A stretch of 10,319 nucleotides of DNA, taken from positions 1 to 10,319 of the forward strand of contig JAPHUN010000003.1 of the NCBI GenBank assembly GCA_026193435.1, given 5' to 3'. Shown here piece after piece: positions 6,264-10,319 of this stretch (its first letter is position 1; every line of letters starts with the position of its first letter). The notes under the pieces are model-generated. The model made no database searches. It worked only from the letters and a program-made list of their open reading frames with translations, and was not told the DNA's origin. The stretch comes from Chlorobium sp. Its GTDB lineage: Bacteria > Bacteroidota > Chlorobiia > Chlorobiales > Chlorobiaceae. The position numbers were made by a program, and so were the translations under genes.

Positions 6264-7040
6264 ATGGCGCATGAATTCGACGGAAAAAAGTATGAACAGG
6301 CCTCGTCCCACCAGAAAGAATGGGGAATGGGGCTGATTGCCGAACTTGATCTGAAGGGGAGCGAACATGTTCTCGATCTCGGGTGCGGTGACGGGAGCCT
6401 TACAGCTCAGATTGCGGATTTTTTGCCCGACGGTGACGTTCTCGGCGTCGACGCGTCACAGGGCATGATCGACACGGCTCTTCCGAAAGCCAAAGAAAAC
6501 CTTCAGTTTCTTTTGAAAGATATCAACGATCTTGATTTTACCGATGAATTCGACGTCGTGTTTTCCAACGCAACCCTGCATTGGGTGAAGGATCACCGGA
6601 AACTTTTGCAAAACGTTGGTCGTGCGCTCCAGCCCGGTGGCAGGGCCCGCTTTAATTTCGCGGGTGACGGTAATTGCCAGAGCTTTTTCAAGGTAATTAG
6701 GGAAGCTATGGCCCATGAGAGATTTGGGCAATATTTTGCCGAGTTTGACTGGCCGTGGTATATGCCTGAAATCGATGAGTATGCTGCTCTTGCTGAATCC
6801 GGTGGACTGAAGAATGTCAGGGTATGGGGTGAGAATGCCGACCGCTACTTTCCCGACCAGGAGACCATGATCAAATGGGTCGACCAGCCAAGCCTTGTCC
6901 CCTTCCTTCCCTACCTTCCCGAGGATCAGCGCTCATCATTCCGTGACTATGTCGTGCAGCGCATGATTGAAGAAACTCTACAGGAGGATGGAACCTGTTT
7001 CGAGACCTTCCGGCGGATAAATCTGGTGGCTGAGAAATGA
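6264..7040 (+). CDS. Class I SAM methyltransferase, trans-aconitate methyltransferase-like
   Basis: A 258-residue Rossmann methyltransferase. SAM-binding motif I is LDLGCGDG at residues 37-44, motif II GVDAS at 61-65, motif IV region NATLHWV at 102-108 and a post-motif LQPGG at 122-126. The FSNATLHWV stretch and the W-rich C-terminal half (FDWPWYMP, IKWVDQPSLVPFLPYLP) resemble trans-aconitate 2-methyltransferase (Tam) and a broader group of uncharacterised relatives. Tam methylates trans-aconitate, an inhibitor of aconitase; the group also includes enzymes of unknown substrate, and malonyl-ACP methyltransferase BioC is a related alternative. The class is sure, the substrate is not. It lies 30 bases after scpA on the same strand and 42 bases before the GNAT gene, so the three could be co-transcribed. 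Confidence 0.85.
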   Translation: MAHEFDGKKYEQASSHQKEWGMGLIAELDLKGSEHVLDLGCGDGSLTAQIADFLPDGDVLGVDASQGMIDTALPKAKENLQFLLKDINDLDFTDEFDVVFSNATLHWVKDHRKLLQNVGRALQPGGRARFNFAGDGNCQSFFKVIREAMAHERFGQYFAEFDWPWYMPEIDEYAALAESGGLKNVRVWGENADRYFPDQETMIKWVDQPSLVPFLPYLPEDQRSSFRDYVVQRMIEETLQEDGTCFETFRRINLVAEK

Positions 7041-7082
7041 AAAAAGGGGCACTGAGGAAAGAAGCTACGTTATGTCGGGTAT

Positions 7083-7592
7083 ATGATTGAAATACGGGAA
7101 GAGAGGCCTTCTGATCTGGATGCTGTTCGCCGGATCAACGAGATGGCTTTCGAACAAGGGCATGAGGCGGCAATTGTAGACAAACTTCGTAAATCTTGTA
7201 AAGAATATTGTTCGTTTGTGGCTGTCAATCAGGATACAGTCATAGGACATATATTGTTTACTCCGGTTACTCTTGACGGTTCCAGGGTAAAAGGGATGGG
7301 GTTGGCTCCGATGGCTGTTTTGCCTTCATATCAGAATCAGGGTATTGGTTCTCTGCTCGTTCGGCAAGGATTGCAGCACCTGCAACAGTCGGGAAGCCCG
7401 TTTGTCATTGTGCTGGGGCATCCGGAGTATTATCCGCGTTTTGGTTTTGAACAGGCTTCGCACTACAAGCTCGAAAGCCAGTGGAATGATGTTCCCGATG
7501 AAGCCTTTATGGTTGTTATATTTGACAGGGATGTTTTACCCGAAGAAGGTGGAATAGCCCGATATCGCAGAGAGTTCGACGACGCCATGTAG
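7083..7592 (+). CDS. GNAT N-acetyltransferase, YhbS-like
   Basis: A 169-residue acetyltransferase of the GNAT superfamily, using acetyl-CoA. It opens with IEIREERPSDLDAV, typical of the fold. Motif A spans residues 74-95, with GLAPMAVLPSYQNQGIGSLL; QNQGIG at 84-89 is the pyrophosphate-binding loop. The segment LGHPEYYPRFGF at 111-122 is characteristic of the YhbS group (COG3153), whose substrates are mostly unknown; E. coli YhbS-like proteins have been linked to protein or small-molecule acetylation. Length fits the family. No clear Shine-Dalgarno sequence precedes the ATG. It follows the methyltransferase gene at 42 bases. Confidence 0.92.
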   Translation: MIEIREERPSDLDAVRRINEMAFEQGHEAAIVDKLRKSCKEYCSFVAVNQDTVIGHILFTPVTLDGSRVKGMGLAPMAVLPSYQNQGIGSLLVRQGLQHLQQSGSPFVIVLGHPEYYPRFGFEQASHYKLESQWNDVPDEAFMVVIFDRDVLPEEGGIARYRREFDDAM

Positions 7593-7647
7593 ATGACTGC
7601 GTGCTTGAAGCTGGAGGCAAGGCATTAAGCAGTTAAAAACGGCTGAA

Positions 7648-8004
7648 ATGAAGATAAAAAAATGGACAAGCTTGATTGCGAGAATCGCGGGTACCGCGAT
7701 TGTCATTGTGATTTTATTCCTTCCATTCTATTTCGGGTACGGGAATCCTCTTCCCTTTCTTAAGCCTGAGTATACCGCTCACGATAATGCATGGCTGACG
7801 GCTTTTCCTTTTGTTTTTATTGGAATTATTCTTGGCTGGCGTTACCCACGAACAGGCGGGTATATGGATGTTTTGGCTATTCTCGCCGCACAAACGGTGA
7901 CTTATTTAACGGGTTATGGACTTGTGCTACATATGCTCGTGCCTTTGGGTGTTGGGGTGCTTTTTGTTGTTTCTTCCGAGAAGGAAAACGAATATAAGCA
8001 GTAA
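7648..8004 (+). CDS. Small integral membrane protein of unknown function
   Basis: A 118-residue protein with about four hydrophobic segments: residues 9-30, 48-64, 73-88 and 91-108. The N-terminus KIKKWTSLIARIAG and the GWRYPRTGGYMDVLAI stretch, a G-x-x-G turn between helices, recall a widespread family of small uncharacterised membrane proteins with a W-x-x-G-G loop. I cannot name a function. The positive N-terminus suggests the first residues stay in the cytoplasm. It begins 55 bases after the GNAT gene on the same strand and is the last gene before the restriction-modification module; base composition becomes AT-richer just after it. Confidence 0.75.
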   Translation: MKIKKWTSLIARIAGTAIVIVILFLPFYFGYGNPLPFLKPEYTAHDNAWLTAFPFVFIGIILGWRYPRTGGYMDVLAILAAQTVTYLTGYGLVLHMLVPLGVGVLFVVSSEKENEYKQ

Positions 8005-8210
8005 GTCATGCTTAATTGTTCCGCAGGGTTTTTCGGTGGTTATAGCGAAATTTTGCATTTTAATACTGTTGGATTGCCAGAACTATCATGTCGTTTCGTT
8101 TATGGCAGGCATTAATGGTCAAGTTTTTTTTGCTATTGATAATAATGTGCAACGTCTATGGATAAATAGGGGGATCATTTTGAGAAAAGTAAAAGTGATG
8201 CGGATATTTT

Positions 8211-9191
8211 ATGTCAGTTAAAGAGTTTCATTACAATAGTTGCCTGCCGGATTCGGTTGTAAATCTTGAGAACCCTCAGACCGATATTCCACGTATAGCT
8301 AAAAACAGGAAATTGGTTGGTGAGATTGAAGCGGCGGTTCAGCAGGTCGAGACCGAGCACAGGCTGGTTCAGAGCGATGCCCGGAGATTAGGGTTTATAG
8401 AGGACGAATCGGTGCATCTCGTTGTGACCTCCCCGCCATACTGGACATTGAAGAAATACCGTGATCATGAGGATCAGCTTGGCGACGTGGCGGATTACGA
8501 AAGATTTCTTCTCGAACTGGACAGGGTCTGGGAACATTGTTACCGGGTTCTGGTGTCGGGCGGCAGGTTGATTTGCGTCGTAGGCGATGTGTGTCTTTCT
8601 CGGAGAAAAAATGACGGCCGCCATACCGTCGTGCCGCTTCATGCTTCCATTCAGGAGCATTGCCGGAAAATGGGTTACGATAATCTGTCGCCTATCATCT
8701 GGCACAAGATCGCGAATGCCACTTACGAGGCAAACGGGAACGGAGGAGGCTTTCTCGGAAAACCCTACGAGCCGAACTCGGTGATCAAGAACGATATCGA
8801 ATTCATTCTTATGGAACGTAAGCCGGGCGGGTATCGTAAACCTTCGGTTGCCACCCGTGTACTGTCGGTTATCTCCGATGAAAACCACCGGCAATGGTTT
8901 CAGTCTATCTGGACAGGTCTTACCGGCGCGTCAACCCGGAACCATCCCGCTCCCTATCCCGAGGAATTGGCTGAGCGCCTGATTCGCATGTTCTCTTTTG
9001 TCGGGGATACGGTGCTCGATCCCTTTATGGGAACTGGTACGACGACGGTCGCGGCAGCCAGATGGGGGAGGAATTCAATCGGGGTGGAGATTGACCCTCA
9101 GTACTATACCATGGCCGAGAAACGCATTCGCCAGGCAACGGCTTCCCTGTTTTCAACGGCGGAAATCATAACGCAGGCCGAAAGCGTGTAA
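8211..9191 (+). CDS. DNA methyltransferase of a type II R-M system, beta class (SPPY)
   Basis: A 326-residue DNA amino-methyltransferase. Catalytic motif IV is TSPPYW at residues 73-78 and precedes SAM-binding motif I, DPFMGTGTT at 270-278, followed by GVEIDPQYY at 291-299. This order defines the beta class. SPPY more often means N4-cytosine than N6-adenine methylation, though both occur. The region between the motifs (about 130-245) should hold the target recognition domain. About 55 residues precede the catalytic core. It lies 2 bases upstream of the restriction endonuclease, so it should protect host DNA at that enzyme's site. No helix-turn-helix controller gene is seen nearby. The ATG at 8211 has only a weak GGA upstream; no better in-frame start exists. 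Confidence 0.93.
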   Translation: MSVKEFHYNSCLPDSVVNLENPQTDIPRIAKNRKLVGEIEAAVQQVETEHRLVQSDARRLGFIEDESVHLVVTSPPYWTLKKYRDHEDQLGDVADYERFLLELDRVWEHCYRVLVSGGRLICVVGDVCLSRRKNDGRHTVVPLHASIQEHCRKMGYDNLSPIIWHKIANATYEANGNGGGFLGKPYEPNSVIKNDIEFILMERKPGGYRKPSVATRVLSVISDENHRQWFQSIWTGLTGASTRNHPAPYPEELAERLIRMFSFVGDTVLDPFMGTGTTTVAAARWGRNSIGVEIDPQYYTMAEKRIRQATASLFSTAEIITQAESV

Positions 9192-9193
9192 GT

Positions 9194-9922
9194 ATGGATT
9201 TAAATAAGAGGGTCTCGAAAGCGGTTCGACATTTCTGGAAAGTCAGGACCCAACAGCACAAGAAGCAGGGTTCGGCGACGGGAAAGAAAGACGCTGGTAA
9301 CCGGAGTGCTGTAACAGGTGGCAAACACCTCGATGGATTTATCAAATTGTTGACCGAGTTGCTTGCTGAGGCCGGGTTGCCCGATTCTGCAATCCATGTC
9401 AAGTCAACTACGTTGCCGGGATATTTTAGGCCAACCAAGAATTGGGACTTGCTGGTTGTTGTTGACAGAATACTACTGGCTTCGATTGAACTGAAAGCTC
9501 ATATCGGCCCGTCATTTGGCAACAATTTTAATAACAGGGTTGAAGAAGCTCTTGGTAACTCGACTGATCTTCTTACGGCATACCGTGAAGGTAAATTCAA
9601 GCCTTCACAGAAGCCTTGGCTTGGTTGGTTGATGCTGCTCGAAGATGCTCCCAAATCAACTACTCCGGTTCGGGTGGACGAACCGCATTTCGAAGTTTTT
9701 CCCGAGTTCAAAGATGCTTCTTACGCAAAACGGTATGAACTTTTTTGCGAGCGGCTTATGCGTGAGCGTTTGTATGATGGGGCTTGCCTGATATTGTCGG
9801 AGAAAACCGGAGGGCTCAAAGGAAAATTTATCGAAACGAATCCTGAATTCAGTTTTACGACTTTTGCGGCATCTCTTACGGCCCATGCTATGGCATATGC
9901 TCAGTTGCACAATAAGAAGTGA
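9194..9922 (+). CDS. Type II restriction endonuclease, PaeR7I/XhoI family
   Basis: A 242-residue nuclease, nearly the length of PaeR7I and XhoI (about 246), which cleave CTCGAG. Conserved-looking parts are TGGKHLDGF at residues 41-49, GYFRPTKNWDLLVV at 76-89 and IELKAHIGPSFGNNFNNR at 98-115. D85, E99 and K101 form the PD-(D/E)xK metal-binding site. Then come EALGNSTDL (118-126) and PWLGWLML. All catalytic residues are intact, so it should be active. It starts 2 bases after the methyltransferase stop with no separate ribosome binding site, so translational coupling would make nuclease follow methylase. The exact recognition site is inferred from the family only. CTCGAG occurs in this window at 451, 3479 and 5622, so the host needs protection if this is the site. 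Confidence 0.92.
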   Translation: MDLNKRVSKAVRHFWKVRTQQHKKQGSATGKKDAGNRSAVTGGKHLDGFIKLLTELLAEAGLPDSAIHVKSTTLPGYFRPTKNWDLLVVVDRILLASIELKAHIGPSFGNNFNNRVEEALGNSTDLLTAYREGKFKPSQKPWLGWLMLLEDAPKSTTPVRVDEPHFEVFPEFKDASYAKRYELFCERLMRERLYDGACLILSEKTGGLKGKFIETNPEFSFTTFAASLTAHAMAYAQLHNKK

Positions 9923-9933
9923 GTTGCAAAGGA

Positions 9934-9963
9934 TTGCGATTGTTCTTTAATAGGCATTATAAT
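9934..9963 (+). promoter_or_regulatory. Candidate sigma-70-type promoter after the R-M genes
   Basis: TTGCGA (9934-9939) and a perfect TATAAT (9958-9963) are separated by 18 bases, just after the endonuclease stop and before the next open frame. This would allow the downstream gene to be expressed on its own. AT-rich sequence makes chance matches likely. Confidence 0.4.
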
Positions 9964-9982
9964 TAGGATTTATTTCTTTTTT

Positions 9983-10319
9983 ATGAAATGTGATGGCAAT
10001 AAATTTTTTAGATTTATCGGACGGTTTTCCTTTAAATGGTTTTTCTGTGTTTTAGGATTTTTTTGTATCGTTTTTGTTTTGCCTTCACAGATTTTTGTTA
10101 TTAATGTTGATGCGGGATTAGTTGACGTCATTGTTGCTTTGGGTACTTTGGGGGCTGTGATTGTCGCTCTTTTTCAGAACCCTTTTTTAAAGTGGTGGAA
10201 TAGGTCTGATTTATGTGTTTCAATACAAAACATTGAGCCCTATTGTCAATCTGTACCGCAGTTTTGTCTGAAAAAAACTTTGTGTGGTGGGATTGAAAAG
10301 GTTCCAAATGGGAATGCAA
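9983..10319 (+). CDS. Membrane-anchored protein of unknown function, 3' truncated by window
   Basis: An open frame from ATG 9983 runs off the window edge after 112 residues. It begins MKCDGNKFFRFIGRF, with one hydrophobic helix at about 19-38 and another at about 46-66 (VDVIVALGTLGAVIVALF). A short basic/aromatic junction, QNPFLKWWNRSD, follows, then a beta-strand-like region (LCVSIQNIEPYC). The pattern of two helices, GTLGAVIVALF, then WW and a cytoplasmic or soluble beta domain resembles uncharacterised proteins often seen near defence genes. That likeness is from memory and unverified. AT-rich codons differ clearly from scpA and the metabolic genes, as expected of acquired DNA. Its in-frame upstream stop is the endonuclease's own TGA at 9920. 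A weak AGGA at 9965 is the only ribosome-binding candidate. Confidence 0.65.
   Translation, partial: MKCDGNKFFRFIGRFSFKWFFCVLGFFCIVFVLPSQIFVINVDAGLVDVIVALGTLGAVIVALFQNPFLKWWNRSDLCVSIQNIEPYCQSVPQFCLKKTLCGGIEKVPNGNA

Noticed and set aside
7916..8221. 101-codon open frame overlapping the small membrane protein and reaching the methyltransferase start
   Set aside because: It starts inside another gene in a different frame, has no ribosome binding site and no recognisable domain; the 8005-8210 gap is best read as the R-M promoter region, where I could not resolve a promoter.
8388..8894. 168-codon minus-strand open frame within the methyltransferase gene
   Set aside because: Shadow of a well-supported coding frame; no start signal or known motif.
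9920..9985. Readthrough fusion of the endonuclease into the following membrane protein (same frame after the TGA)
   Set aside because: The endonuclease is full length at its TGA, and the intervening bases look like a promoter region; the shared frame is a one-in-three coincidence.

Overview
The window looks like chromosomal DNA of a green sulfur bacterium (Chlorobiaceae, Chlorobium/Pelodictyon-like) or a close Bacteroidota/Chlorobiota relative. This is inferred from moderate GC, weak or absent Shine-Dalgarno sequences before most genes, the style of the encoded proteins, and octamer repeats in a spacer. No rRNA, tRNA, CRISPR array or insertion sequence was seen.

Left part (1-1456): the last codons of an upstream gene; a ferritin-like iron-storage protein of the DPSL ('thioferritin') type with its own strong ribosome binding site and a textbook terminator; the remains of a mechanosensitive channel (MscS family) gene with three stops in one frame; and, on the minus strand, a small RRM RNA-binding protein whose 5' leader is rich in inverted repeats.

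Middle (1845-6233): an ammonium transporter followed 11 bases later by a PII signalling protein, closed by a 16-bp perfect terminator hairpin. PII proteins of this kind sense nitrogen and energy state and gate the Amt channel. This PII lacks the usual T-loop uridylylation tyrosine. Next come a papain-family cysteine peptidase without signal or propeptide, a spacer with two inverted arrays of 8-bp repeats, a secreted TPR protein on the minus strand, and scpA for the kleisin subunit of the SMC condensin.

Right part (6264-8004): a trans-aconitate methyltransferase-like SAM enzyme, a YhbS-like GNAT acetyltransferase and a small membrane protein, all on the plus strand.

End (8211-10319): an accessory module. 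A beta-class DNA methyltransferase and a PaeR7I/XhoI-family restriction endonuclease sit 2 bases apart and form a type II restriction-modification system. It is followed by a candidate promoter and a truncated AT-rich gene for a membrane-anchored protein. The most interesting points are the pairing of a XhoI-type nuclease with an SPPY-type beta-class methyltransferase, the adjacent unknown membrane protein, the atypical PII, and the structured leader of the RRM gene. None proves a new system from sequence alone.
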